Position numbers and translations under genes: made by a program. A DNA stretch of 64,000 bases, from NCBI RefSeq assembly GCF_913777995.1, contig NZ_CAJYVE010000038.1, positions 62,001 through 126,000 on the forward strand, read 5' to 3'. Under the pieces are notes generated by a model. It had not been told where the DNA came from and did no database searches. It was given only the letters and a program-made list of their open reading frames with translations. How positions within the stretch are numbered: the stretch's first letter is position 1; every line of letters starts with the position of its first letter. This document shows, in pieces, positions 20,495 through 29,800 of this stretch. The stretch comes from an uncultured Pseudomonas sp. Its GTDB lineage: Bacteria > Pseudomonadota > Gammaproteobacteria > Pseudomonadales > Pseudomonadaceae.

Positions 20495-22072
20495 TCAACG
20501 GGGCAGGTAGACGGTCAGGGTCTGGCCGGGCTTGAGGGCCTGGCCGGTGCGCGGGTTCCAACGCTTGAGATGTTTCATCTCGACGTTGAAGCGCTTGGCG
20601 ACCGCATACATGGAATCGCCTTTCTGGATCTTGTACTGCACCGGCTTGCCTTCGCTGTTTGTGCTACTGGCCACGGCGCTGCTGCTGACCTTGGCAGGCG
20701 CCTGAATGACCAGCGTCTGGCCGATGCTCAGGCGGTTGCCGGAGAGCTTGTTCCAGCGCTGCAGTTCGTCGACGTCGACCTTGTTGGCCTGGGCGATGCT
20801 GGACAGGTTGTCGCCGCTCTTGACCCGGTAGGTGCGCGAGCGCACCGGCTTTTCCTCGCTGGCCACCAGCTCGAAGGCCGGTTGGGCGACGCCGCCCGGT
20901 CGCACCGGGATGCTCAGCGACTGGCCGACCTTCAGCAGGTTGCCCGACAACTGGTTGTTGCCCTTGAGGGTGCTGACCGACACCTGGTAGCGCTTGGCCA
21001 GGCTTTCCAGGGTATCGCCGCGGCGAACCCGGTAGTGCTGCCATTGCATCAGCTCGGCGGGCTGCAGGTTCGGCAGGTTGGCCGCCAGCAGTTGCGCCTT
21101 GGAGGTCGGTACCAGCAGGTGCTGCGGGCCATCGACGGTCAGGCGCTTCTTGAATGCCGGGTTGAGCTGGATCAGTTCGTCTTCGTCGATGTCAGCCAGG
21201 CTGGCGACCTTGGACAGATCGACGCGCTTGTTCAGCTCCACCACTTCGAAGTAGGGCTCGTTGGCGATCGGCGTGAGGTTCACCCCGTAGGCCGCTGGCG
21301 TCTGTACCACCTGGGCCAGGGCCAGCAGCTTGGGTACGTAGTCACGGGTTTCCTGCGGCAGCGGCAGGTTCCAGTAGTCGGTCGGCAGGTTGAGCTTGTC
21401 GTTGCGTTCGATGGCGCGGCTGACCGTGCCTTCGCCGGCGTTGTAGGCTGCCAGGGCCAGCAGCCAGTCGCCGTTGAACATGTCGTGCAGGCGGCTCAGG
21501 TAATCCAGCGCCGCATTGGTCGAAGCCTGGATGTCGCGGCGCCCGTCGTAGAAGCTGGTCTGGCGCAGGTTGTAGTAGCGACCGGTGGACGGGATGAACT
21601 GCCACAGGCCGACGGCCTGGGCACGGGAGATGGCCATCGGGTTGTAGGCGCTCTCGATCACCGGCAGCAGGGCCAGCTCCAGCGGCATGTTGCGTTCTTC
21701 GAGGCGTTCGACGATGTAGTGCATATAGAGGCTGCCGCGTTCCCCGGCGCTCTCCAGGAACGTGGGGTTGTTGGCGAACCACAGGCGCTGCTGGTCGATG
21801 CGCGGGTTCAGGTCATTGCCCTGCTGCAGCTGGAAACCCTGGCGCATGCGCTCCCAGACATCCTGGGGCTGACTCTGCGCCGCCGGGGTGACGAACAGCG
21901 GCTTCTGCTTGATGCCGGAAGCCAAGCTGGGTTTGCTGCGATACGTGCTTTCCGGCTGGACGTGACCGCCGGTCTGGCAACCTGCCAGCAGTGCGCTGGC
22001 CGTCACCGCGATGGCTCGGGCCAGACGCGTCAAAGTCTCGGAATTCGCGGGGTTTCCAGTAGATGACGACAT
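20495..22072 (-). CDS. mltD: Membrane-bound lytic murein transglycosylase D
   Basis: A 525-residue outer-membrane lipoprotein that cleaves peptidoglycan glycan strands with 1,6-anhydro end formation. It has a lipoprotein signal ending LLAGC, then an SLT catalytic domain with the catalytic Glu in LLPVIESAYNP. Three C-terminal LysM repeats (starting HYRVRRGDT, TYRVKSGDN and QYKIQKGDS) bind peptidoglycan. E. coli MltD has two LysM repeats and 452 residues, so this is a longer form. The in-frame extension to 22399 is rejected: it overlaps gloB antisense-free sequence with no ribosome site and lacks the signal peptide at its front. Confidence 0.94.
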   Translation of the reverse strand: MSSSTGNPANSETLTRLARAIAVTASALLAGCQTGGHVQPESTYRSKPSLASGIKQKPLFVTPAAQSQPQDVWERMRQGFQLQQGNDLNPRIDQQRLWFANNPTFLESAGERGSLYMHYIVERLEERNMPLELALLPVIESAYNPMAISRAQAVGLWQFIPSTGRYYNLRQTSFYDGRRDIQASTNAALDYLSRLHDMFNGDWLLALAAYNAGEGTVSRAIERNDKLNLPTDYWNLPLPQETRDYVPKLLALAQVVQTPAAYGVNLTPIANEPYFEVVELNKRVDLSKVASLADIDEDELIQLNPAFKKRLTVDGPQHLLVPTSKAQLLAANLPNLQPAELMQWQHYRVRRGDTLESLAKRYQVSVSTLKGNNQLSGNLLKVGQSLSIPVRPGGVAQPAFELVASEEKPVRSRTYRVKSGDNLSSIAQANKVDVDELQRWNKLSGNRLSIGQTLVIQAPAKVSSSAVASSTNSEGKPVQYKIQKGDSMYAVAKRFNVEMKHLKRWNPRTGQALKPGQTLTVYLPR

Positions 22073-22169
22073 TGTCTGGGGTGTTTCCAGGAAAAAATGT
22101 CGGGCGATTCTAGGAAGGGACCCGGCGATGGTCAACCTTTGAGGTTTTTTCCGCAGATGGACGGCTGTA

Positions 22170-22949
22170 TCAGAAGTTGTTTTTCCAGTCGCGCAGGCTG
22201 GCAAAAATCTCCGCCGGCGAGCGGTTGTCGCGACCATTCCATTCATCCGCTTTTTCTTTAACGGATGTTTCATGAACCCGCAGGAAGGGGTTGGTCCGGC
22301 GCTCCAGCGCCAGGTCGGTAGGCAGGCTGATCCGGTTCTCGGCCCGCCATTGGCTGACTTCGGCCAGACGCCGGGCGATATCGGCGTTTTGCGGTTCAAC
22401 GGCCTGGGCGAAGCGCAGGTTGCTCAGGGTGTATTCGTGGGCGCAGTAGACGGCGGTATGGTCGGGCAGTGCCGCCAGGCGGCTGAGCGAGTCGTGCATC
22501 TGCTGTGGCGTGCCTTCGAACAGGCGTCCGCAGCCGGCCGCGAACAGCGTATCGCCGCTGAACAGCAGTGGTCTTTGAGCGTCATCATGATAGAAAGCAA
22601 TGTGCCCGGCGGTGTGTCCGGGCACGTCGATGACCTGCCAGCGGCGGCCCAGCACTTCGATGCATTCGTCGTCCTGCAGAGCGACGTCGCGGGCCGGAAT
22701 CGACTCGCTGGCCGGGCCCAGCACCCGGGCGCCGGTGGCCTGTTTGATCGCCACCACGCCGCCGACATGGTCGTTGTGATGGTGGGTGATGAGGATGTCG
22801 GTCAATTGCCAGTCGGGGTTGTCCTGCAACCAGGCCAGTACCGGCGCCGAATCGCCCGGATCGACCACGGCGCAGTGGCGGGTCGAAAGGTCTTGTAACA
22901 ACCAGATGTAGTTGTCACTGAAAGCGGGGAGGGCGTGGATCTGTATCAT
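22170..22949 (-). CDS. gloB: Hydroxyacylglutathione hydrolase (glyoxalase II)
   Basis: A 259-residue metallo-beta-lactamase fold hydrolase that releases D-lactate and glutathione from S-lactoylglutathione, completing methylglyoxal detoxification. The dinuclear metal motif THHHNDH spans residues 55-61, and the VPGHTAGH and [13 protein letters not shown] motifs supply further ligands. It diverges from the methyltransferase gene; this pair plus rnhA and dnaQ is conserved. Confidence 0.96.
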   Translation of the reverse strand: MIQIHALPAFSDNYIWLLQDLSTRHCAVVDPGDSAPVLAWLQDNPDWQLTDILITHHHNDHVGGVVAIKQATGARVLGPASESIPARDVALQDDECIEVLGRRWQVIDVPGHTAGHIAFYHDDAQRPLLFSGDTLFAAGCGRLFEGTPQQMHDSLSRLAALPDHTAVYCAHEYTLSNLRFAQAVEPQNADIARRLAEVSQWRAENRISLPTDLALERRTNPFLRVHETSVKEKADEWNGRDNRSPAEIFASLRDWKNNF

Positions 22950-23076
22950 TGCGCAGTTCGCCTGGCGAGAAACGATAGTGCATCTTAGGCACTGTCGGCA
23001 TACTCGTCGACCGCCATGTCTGTCCCGTGTCCCTCTGGGGCGTCGATCCGCCCCTGAGTCCTGGAGGTAACCAGCA

Positions 23077-23835
23077 ATGACCGATGAAGCCTTCGCCCAG
23101 GCCGATCCCCAATGGCTGGCGTTGACCTGCGCCGCCCGCGAGTGGCTCTCGGGGCCGCTGGGGCAACTGCTGCAGGACGAGGAACGGCGCTTGCTGGAAG
23201 AAGAGTTGGCGCGTCTGTTCGGGAGTTTCCTGGTGCACTACGGACCATCTGCGCAGGCGCTGCCACAGGCGCCACAGATCCAGCGCAGCGTGCGCCTCGG
23301 TGCGCCACTGCCGGGCATGGAAATCGCCTGCGAGGAGCAGGCCTGGCCGCTGTGCGAGCATGCTGCCGACGTGGTGGTGCTGCAGCATGGCCTGGATTTC
23401 TGTGTATCGCCCCACGGGCTGTTGCGCGAGGCTGCCAGCAGCGTGCGCCCTGGCGGGCACCTGCTGATCGTCGGTATCAATCCGTGGAGCTTCTGGGGCG
23501 CACGCCGCGTGTTCGCCCGCGATGCGCTGCGCAAGGCGCGCTGCATTTCGCCGTCGCGGGTGGCCGACTGGCTCAACCTGTTGGGCTTCGCGCTGGAGAA
23601 GCGTCGCTTCGGGTGTTATCGTCCGCCGCTTGCATCGGCCAAGTGGCAGGCACGCCTGCTGGGGCTCGAAACCTGGGCCGGTGGCCAGGGCCTGGTCGGC
23701 GGCGGCTTCTACCTGCTGGTTGCGCGCAAGCTGGTGGTGGGGCTGCGGCCACTGCGCCAGGTGCGACGCGAGCCTATCGGCAAGCTGATTCCCCTGCCAC
23801 TGGCCAAGGTCAACCGTGACGGTCACCAGCCGTGA
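23077..23835 (+). CDS. SAM-dependent methyltransferase (class I-like)
   Basis: A 252-residue cytoplasmic protein, always found between gloB and rnhA in pseudomonads and enterics (YafS-like position). The methyltransferase motif I glycine loop is weak here. The later motifs are visible: [12 protein letters not shown] (about 96-107) and [18 protein letters not shown] (about 126-143), which match motifs IV-VI of methyltransferase family 11. The ATG has GGAGGT upstream. The substrate is unknown; the degenerate first motif raises some doubt about strong SAM binding. Confidence 0.8.
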   Translation: MTDEAFAQADPQWLALTCAAREWLSGPLGQLLQDEERRLLEEELARLFGSFLVHYGPSAQALPQAPQIQRSVRLGAPLPGMEIACEEQAWPLCEHAADVVVLQHGLDFCVSPHGLLREAASSVRPGGHLLIVGINPWSFWGARRVFARDALRKARCISPSRVADWLNLLGFALEKRRFGCYRPPLASAKWQARLLGLETWAGGQGLVGGGFYLLVARKLVVGLRPLRQVRREPIGKLIPLPLAKVNRDGHQP

Positions 23836-23870
23836 GCCGTCAGCAGTTTCTTTGATCCGGGAAAACGACC

Positions 23871-24317
23871 ATGAGTGAACGCGTAGAACTTTTTACCGAC
23901 GGTGCCTGCAAGGGAAATCCCGGGCCTGGCGGTTGGGGCGCGTTGCTGGTGTACAAGGGCCAGGAAAAGGAACTCTGGGGGGGTGAAGCCAACACCACCA
24001 ACAATCGCATGGAGCTGCTCGGCGCCATTCGTGGCCTGGAGGCCCTCACCCGTCCTTGCGAGGTCACCCTGGTCACTGACTCGCAGTACGTGATGAAAGG
24101 CATCACCGAGTGGATGGCGAACTGGAAGAAGCGCGGCTGGAAAACCGCCGCGAAGGAGCCGGTAAAGAATGCCGACCTCTGGCAGCAGCTCGACGAACAG
24201 GTCAGCCGTCACAAGGTGGAGTGGAAGTGGGTGCGCGGGCATATCGGCCATGCGGGCAACGAGCGTGCCGACCAGCTGGCCAACCGCGGCGTCGACGAAG
24301 TGCGCCGCAAGGCCTGA
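23871..24317 (+). CDS. rnhA: Ribonuclease HI
   Basis: A 148-residue endonuclease that degrades RNA in RNA-DNA hybrids (R-loops, primers). The active-site acidic residues Asp10 (FTDGACKGN), Glu48 (NRMELL), Asp70 (VTDSQYV) and Asp134 (NERADQLA) are all present. The handle region [11 protein letters not shown] is typical of type 1 enzymes. Length is close to E. coli (155). It sits 56 bases upstream of dnaQ on the same strand; in E. coli the two genes diverge. Confidence 0.97.
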   Translation: MSERVELFTDGACKGNPGPGGWGALLVYKGQEKELWGGEANTTNNRMELLGAIRGLEALTRPCEVTLVTDSQYVMKGITEWMANWKKRGWKTAAKEPVKNADLWQQLDEQVSRHKVEWKWVRGHIGHAGNERADQLANRGVDEVRRKA

Positions 24318-24373
24318 CGCGACGCCTGCGGCAGGCGTGTTAACATGCGCGCCTGCACAAGAGGCAAGCGTCC

Positions 24374-25144
24374 ATGTCACTGCAAAATCCCGATAATCGT
24401 TCGATCGTCCTCGATACCGAAACCACTGGCATGCCGGTGACCGAAGGTCACCGGATCATCGAGATCGGTTGTGTCGAGCTGATCGGCCGGCGCCTGACCG
24501 GCCGCCATTTCCATGTCTACCTGCAGCCCGATCGCGAAAGCGACGAGGGCGCCATTGGCGTCCACGGCATCACCAACGAATTCCTGGTCGGCAAGCCGCG
24601 CTTCGCCGAGGTGGCCGACGAGTTCTTCGAATTCATCCGCGGCGCGCAGTTGATCATCCACAACGCGGCGTTCGACGTCGGCTTCATCAATAACGAATTC
24701 GCCTTGCTGGGCCAGCAGGATCGCGCCGACGTCACCCAGTACTGCACGGTCCTCGACACCCTGTTGATGGCGCGTGAGCGGCATCCGGGGCAGCGCAACA
24801 GCCTCGACGCGCTGTGCAAGCGCTACGGGGTCGACAACTCCGGCCGTGAGCTGCACGGCGCCTTGCTCGACTCCGAGATCCTCGCCGACGTCTACCTGGC
24901 GATGACCGGTGGGCAGACCACCTTGTCGCTGTCCGGCCAGGGCGCCGACGGCGGCGACGGTGATGCCAGCCGTCCCAGCGAGATCCGTCGCCTGGCGGCC
25001 GACCGTGCTGCCGGGCGGATCATCCGCGCCAGCGAGGCAGAGCTGGCCGAGCACGAAGCACGCATGGCGATCATCGCCAAGGCCGCCGGTGCCCCGGCGT
25101 TGTGGGTGCAGTTGCAGGAAGCCGGGCAGCCGGCCAGTTCCTGA
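24374..25144 (+). CDS. dnaQ: DNA polymerase III epsilon subunit (3'-5' exonuclease)
   Basis: A 256-residue proofreading subunit of the replicative polymerase core. The DEDDh exonuclease motifs are visible: ExoI LDTETTG (Asp14, Glu16), ExoII HNAAFDVGF, and ExoIII around HGALLDSE. A Q/G/D-rich linker near residues 185-200 leads to the C-terminal segment that binds the alpha subunit. The GNAT gene starts 14 bases after the stop. Confidence 0.96.
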   Translation: MSLQNPDNRSIVLDTETTGMPVTEGHRIIEIGCVELIGRRLTGRHFHVYLQPDRESDEGAIGVHGITNEFLVGKPRFAEVADEFFEFIRGAQLIIHNAAFDVGFINNEFALLGQQDRADVTQYCTVLDTLLMARERHPGQRNSLDALCKRYGVDNSGRELHGALLDSEILADVYLAMTGGQTTLSLSGQGADGGDGDASRPSEIRRLAADRAAGRIIRASEAELAEHEARMAIIAKAAGAPALWVQLQEAGQPASS

Positions 25145-25157
25145 GCCGGCCACGACC

Positions 25158-25712
25158 ATGTCGCCGCGTCCCGTGCTGAGCATCCGTGTCGCTGACGAGC
25201 AGTTCGAGGACTACATCCTCAACGGCGAATTCACCTTCACGGTACGCGGCTACGCCAGCGTCAGGGTGGGCGAGCCGGTCGCGGCCTGGCCGGTGACGGA
25301 AGTGGTTCCGTACGAAAAGAACTACGGGGTCGACTCGCTGGAGTTCAGCGAACGGCGCATGAGCGGCGACAGCACGGTGCTGGTCGCCTGGTTGGGCGAG
25401 GAGGCGGTGGGTCATGTGGTGCTGCGCGCGCATGGCAATGGTTTCGCGCATATCGATGAGCTGGCCGTGGACATCCCGGCCAGGCGCAACGGGGTAGCCC
25501 GGTCACTGCTGGAAAGTGCCTGTCGCTGGAGCCAGTCGCGCAGGCTGGCAGGCATCATGCTGGAAACCCAGAACAACAACCTGGACGCCTGTCGGCTCTA
25601 CGAGGATTTCGGTTTCGTGGTCGGAGGGGTCGATCACCTGTGCTACCGCGGCATCGACCCGCAGACGCGGGAAGTGGCCATTTTCTGGTACCTGATCTTT
25701 CCCGCCGCCTGA
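25158..25712 (+). CDS. GNAT family N-acetyltransferase
   Basis: A 184-residue predicted acetyltransferase. The acetyl-CoA binding motif A is visible as ELAVDIPARRNGVARSLLESA (about 100-120, R-x-x-G-x-A), followed by LETQNNNLDACRLYEDFGF, the conserved beta-4/helix/beta-5 region. Similar to streptothricin/antibiotic-type acetyltransferases, but the substrate is not established. I use the ATG at 25158, 14 bases after dnaQ, because the longer frame only reads through dnaQ in a different frame. The ribosome site is weak, so it may be translated by coupling. Confidence 0.8.
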   Translation: MSPRPVLSIRVADEQFEDYILNGEFTFTVRGYASVRVGEPVAAWPVTEVVPYEKNYGVDSLEFSERRMSGDSTVLVAWLGEEAVGHVVLRAHGNGFAHIDELAVDIPARRNGVARSLLESACRWSQSRRLAGIMLETQNNNLDACRLYEDFGFVVGGVDHLCYRGIDPQTREVAIFWYLIFPAA

Positions 25713-25718
25713 GCCTGT

Positions 25719-25931
25719 TCAGGGGATCCGGGTCATCTTCACGCCGGTCTGCACCAGTTCGAATTCATCTCCGCCCAGATGGTTGACGCGGTCGCCGATC
25801 ACCAGCCGGTAGGTGGTCACCACCGTGGCGCCGCCCTCACCATCGAGTTGTGCTTCCTGAAACTCTTGTACCGGGTAGACACGACCCTCTGCATCCCTTG
25901 TTTGAAACTGCCCGACCAGAACTGAAGCCAT
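25719..25931 (-). CDS. Small conserved-type hypothetical protein
   Basis: A 70-residue protein with a good ribosome site (AAGGTAAAAA before ATG). It is predicted soluble and beta-rich: VLVGQFQTRDAEGRVYPVQEF at the start, then TYRLVIGDRVNHLGGDEFEL. It converges with the GNAT gene, 6 bases apart. I do not recognise a function. No membrane segment, signal or cysteine pair is seen. Confidence 0.7.
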   Translation of the reverse strand: MASVLVGQFQTRDAEGRVYPVQEFQEAQLDGEGGATVVTTYRLVIGDRVNHLGGDEFELVQTGVKMTRIP

Positions 25932-26118
25932 TTTTTACCTTGAACCTTTGCAAATAAACCGCGGAATTGCTGTCAATCGCACAGGTAGACCATCAAAGCG
26001 GTGACTGGTTCGCCAGTTCGGGCAGCCGATCTGGCGCAATAAAAGGCACAGGCCTCATACAACCGGCGCCACCGCTGGTCTATAACTGCACTTTCTTCAA
26101 TGAGCAGCAGGAGTCTTC

Positions 26119-26679
26119 ATGAGCAAGGTCCATACGATTGCCGTCCTGGTCGGCAGCCTGAGAAAAGCCTCGATCAACCGCAAGATCGCGCACACCCTCG
26201 CAGAACTGGCGCCGCCAAGCCTGAATTTGAAAATCGTCGAGATCGGCGACCTGCCGCTGTACAACGAGGACATCGATGGCGATGACGCTCCGGCGGCCTA
26301 CACGCGTTTTCGTCAGGAACTGGCCGCTGCCGATGGCCTGCTGTTCGTCACCCCTGAATACAACCGCTCGGTGCCCGGCGCGCTGAAAAACGCCATCGAC
26401 GTTGGTTCGCGTCCCTACGGGCAGAGCAAAATGAGCGGCAAGCCCGGTGCGGTGATCAGTGCCTCACCCGGTGCCATTGGCGGTTTCGGCGCAAACCATC
26501 ACCTGCGCCAGTCGCTGGTGTTCCTCGACGTCGCCTGCCTGCAGCAGCCAGAGTCGTACCTGGGCAATATCAGCGCCAGTTTCGACGAGAACGGCCAGCT
26601 TAACGAGCGCACCAAAGCGTTCCTGCAGACTTTTATCGACACTTTCGCCGCCTGGGTGGAAAAGATCCGCAAGTTCTGA
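26119..26679 (+). CDS. chrR: NADPH-dependent FMN reductase (ChrR-like quinone/chromate reductase)
   Basis: A 186-residue flavodoxin-fold flavoprotein, the same length as P. putida ChrR. The FMN phosphate loop is GSLRKASINRK (residues 12-22), and the FMN-ring contacts are in PEYNRSVPG and the SPGAIGGFGANH segment. Such enzymes perform two-electron reduction of quinones and chromate and protect from redox stress. ATG at 26119 is preceded by GGAG. It is a single gene upstream of the toxin-like gene; a functional link between them is not supported. Confidence 0.88.
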   Translation: MSKVHTIAVLVGSLRKASINRKIAHTLAELAPPSLNLKIVEIGDLPLYNEDIDGDDAPAAYTRFRQELAAADGLLFVTPEYNRSVPGALKNAIDVGSRPYGQSKMSGKPGAVISASPGAIGGFGANHHLRQSLVFLDVACLQQPESYLGNISASFDENGQLNERTKAFLQTFIDTFAAWVEKIRKF

Positions 26680-26690
26680 TTGCGCCATCG

Positions 26691-26716
26691 CCGTCGCCCT
26701 GAAGGCCGGGCGGCGG
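26691..26716 (+). other. G/C-rich hairpin after chrR
   Basis: A 9-bp stem with one G.U (26691-26699 with 26708-26716), 8-base loop, no T run. It could be a weak terminator for chrR. Confidence 0.45.
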
Positions 26717-26776
26717 CCGCTGATACTGGGATCACGATTGCCATATATACGGCAGGTGTCGGCGAACATTACGTTT

Positions 26777-26843
26777 AGCTTCCTTCTTCATTCCCTCCTC
26801 ATCAGGCACCAGGCGCCCGCTGAGGCCGTGCAAGAAGGAAGCT
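26777..26843 (+). promoter_or_regulatory. Inverted repeat that would hide the toxin ribosome-binding site
   Basis: AGCTTCCTTCTT at 26777-26788 is the exact reverse complement of AAGAAGGAAGCT at 26832-26843. The right arm contains the AAGGAA Shine-Dalgarno sequence of the ATG at 26847. CCTCA (26797-26801) can also pair with TGAGG (26821-26825) inside the loop. In mRNA this would form a 12-bp stem masking the ribosome site. A TATATA at 26744-26749 could be the -10 of a promoter upstream, but its -35 is poor. Confidence 0.65.
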
Positions 26844-26846
26844 TTC

Positions 26847-29800
26847 ATGACCACCCTCGCAACTCCCTATTTCACCGAACAGGCGCTACGGCAGCGGTTC
26901 GGCCAGCACCTCAAGGAAGCGCTCGGCAGCGGCCGCATCACGGCCGCACAGCAGCAATGGTTGCAGCGCCTGCTGTTGGCGATGCCCGGCGAAGGCGAGC
27001 CGCCGCTGCCACGTATCGACCGGTTGTCCAGTGACACGGGCCTCGACCTGGGTGCCGAACTCGACGCCGCCTGGATCATCAGCGATAGCCTGGACGCCCA
27101 GGCTCCGCTGTTTCTCAACACGCTGCTGTTCGGCACCGAAGCCTTTGCCGATCGTCGACAGCTGGACGAGGCCATCACTTTGCGCTTTCTGCGCGGACGT
27201 TCGGCCGCGCTGGAGCTGGAACATGTGGAAGGCGATCCGTTTGTGCAGCGCTCCAGACGCATACTCGACAAAGAGGCTATGCGCCTGCAGGCGCTGGAAG
27301 AGCGTCTCGACGAGCTTCCTGATCTGCGTGCTGCAATGGCGCTGAAGCTGCAGGATGAGCTGGCGCGACAAGTGGGCTCTGCAAATCTCGATGTCTTTCA
27401 GCATCTTTTGCAAATCGCCATTGATGACCCGGCTGGTACTCGCGTGCTGGGCACGCAGACGCTGATTGACGCCGCCTGTGAGCCCATGGTCAGGGCACCA
27501 TCAAGATGGGTATTCATGGACGCCCAGGGGTGGGCGGTCAGTGATGAGGAAAGCCGTGCGTGGGAAGCCTCCCTGGTTGCTGCGAGCACCAACCTGGGCC
27601 TGTACTTCAATCGCCTGTTGGACAGCTTCTGGAACACGCCGCGTGGCAATGCAGTGTCTGCGGGTGAAGCCGTAAAAAATAGGCTAGCCGAAGTCTTTCG
27701 TCGCGCCCTGATCGATGCAAGAACCGAGCGACGCCTGAGCGAGTTGGAGTTTCGGCGTCTGCGAGATCTGGTCTTCCTGCGCCAGAACAGTCACGGGCAA
27801 GTCTGGCAGGTCGCTGCACTTTTCATCCAGCCGCTGTTCATCAAGCTCTCGGGAATCTTTGTGCTCGAGCCTTCCGGTACCGAGCTGCCGGGGCTCTATC
27901 TGTATTCTTCCTGCCACGGCATTCGCCGTTTCGTCAGTCGTCAGGCGTTGGAGGCGTATTTCAGGACTGATGAAGGGCGGGCCGAGATGTTGCTTTACAG
28001 CTCGCTTGATGAGCACGCTGCATTACGATCCACAGAGATTCGCGGTTTGCGCTTTGACTTGGTCGAAGATCCGCTATTCCAGCGTCAACTGGAGTCGATC
28101 ATCGGCTTGCAGCAACGCAGTGTGCAGCATGTTCTCGGGCTGCCGGCCATTGCCTTCGAGCATGCGAGCGTTCGGCTGGATGATGCCCTGGACGTGCGCA
28201 TGCCGCTCGACAGGCGGCTGTTCCAGTTGCGTGGGTCGTTGCGATGGGCAGGCTCGCACGGTTCTTTCGACACTCGTTGGGTGCTTAATCCAAGGCCGCT
28301 ACGGGCGGATGTCGTGCATACCACCGAGTTGCTGAATACGCAAACCTGGGGCGGGCAGATGAAACTTCTGGCCCTGCTCATTGATCGTCAGGCTGAAGTT
28401 GTCGAAGGCGTTTTCGATCGTATGCGGCAGTTGTTGAATCGCTATCTGGCAGTCTGTACCAATGTCGAACTGGACGCTGCCGACCTTTGGATAAAGTTTG
28501 CACACACGGGTAACAGGCCGTTGCTCCGCTGGGCCCTGGAGCGATTCAGCGGTTGTGCACCACAGAAGCTGCCGGCTGACACCGAGCTGTTACGCGGGGC
28601 GTCGGAAGGCCCGGTGGAGCCAGTCGATCAAGTGTCGTTGGCGTTACTGGAGCACGTCCTCGAGAAGGTCAGTGCTGATTTCGTAGTGTTCTACGAAAAG
28701 GGCTTGCGGCGGCTTTTCTCCAGCCCACGGCGTTGGCTCGATACCCGACTGCGGCTGCCAGCGCAGAGCAGCCAGCTGCGTGACTGTGCCCTTCGTCTTG
28801 ATATGGGCATGGCGCAGCGGACAAATGATCTGTCAGATCCGAGCCTGGCTATGGTGCGACAAGCCCTTGATCGCCCCGTGGACTCGCTGCGTCACGCGTT
28901 GGGCGCCGAGCGTGTCGAGGTGTGCCGAGTGCAGTTGATCGGCGGTCGCGAACAGCCCGCGGTGCGACTCGATGAGACGCTGGTGTTGCGTCGCGAATCG
29001 GGAGCGGGTGGACTGGTGCTTTGGGCGCTGTGCGAAGGGTTCAGCGAGCACGACTCGCCGGCAGCGTTGGAAAGGAGTCTGGCCGAGCAGATGTCTTATG
29101 CCGAAGTCAGGGCCAACTGGATGTCGCAACTTGAGTTCGACGATCGCCACCGCCTGCAGCAGTATCTGGAAAGACCCGAGGCAGCGTTGCGCCTCGAGCT
29201 GCAGTTGGAACCCATCACCGGGCACTTTATTCAGGTTATGCAAACAGAGGCTCTTGAACGGCAATGTCGGGCGGCCGTCAGGACCCTGCGTCGGGTTCAG
29301 GCATGGCGAGCGCCGGCTCCGATCATACGTGAGTCGATATACCCATTCGAGCTCGACGAGTCGAACCGTCGGCTGCTTGATCGTGTGACTGCCACCATGC
29401 AGATGATCCTTGCGGATGCGCGGCTTCCACTGTGGGTCAGGAAAGCTTCGATTCACCAGCTCAAAGAGCTGAGCAGAATAGTTCAACGTTGGTACGTAGC
29501 CTGTCACTCCGAGCGGAGTTTTCTTAATGATATCCCTGAGCCGAGGGCTTTCGCCTACGGCAGGCTTCAGGCAAGGTTAGAAGTTGACTTTCCGGGAGTT
29601 GGTCTGGATCCGGATAGCATCATGGTGACCCTGACCCGCTATACACCCGGTCTTGTAGGTTCCGGAGAAACTCCGCAAAGCCTGCCCGCCGCGACGACAC
29701 AGGTCCGTACTAGCCTGACCGACTATGCCATTGAGCGATTTTCGGCGGCCCAAGAGGGGATGATCTCGATGACGACCAGTCATGGTGGGCACCTTGACCC

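Noticed and set aside
22073..22399. N-terminal extension of the mltD frame
   Set aside because: The 109 extra codons overlap the gloB 3' end, have no ribosome site, and would bury the lipoprotein signal that starts at 22072.
26459..27034. A 191-codon frame bridging chrR and the toxin gene
   Set aside because: It overlaps both genes in another frame and its product is arginine/serine-rich without any family signal.
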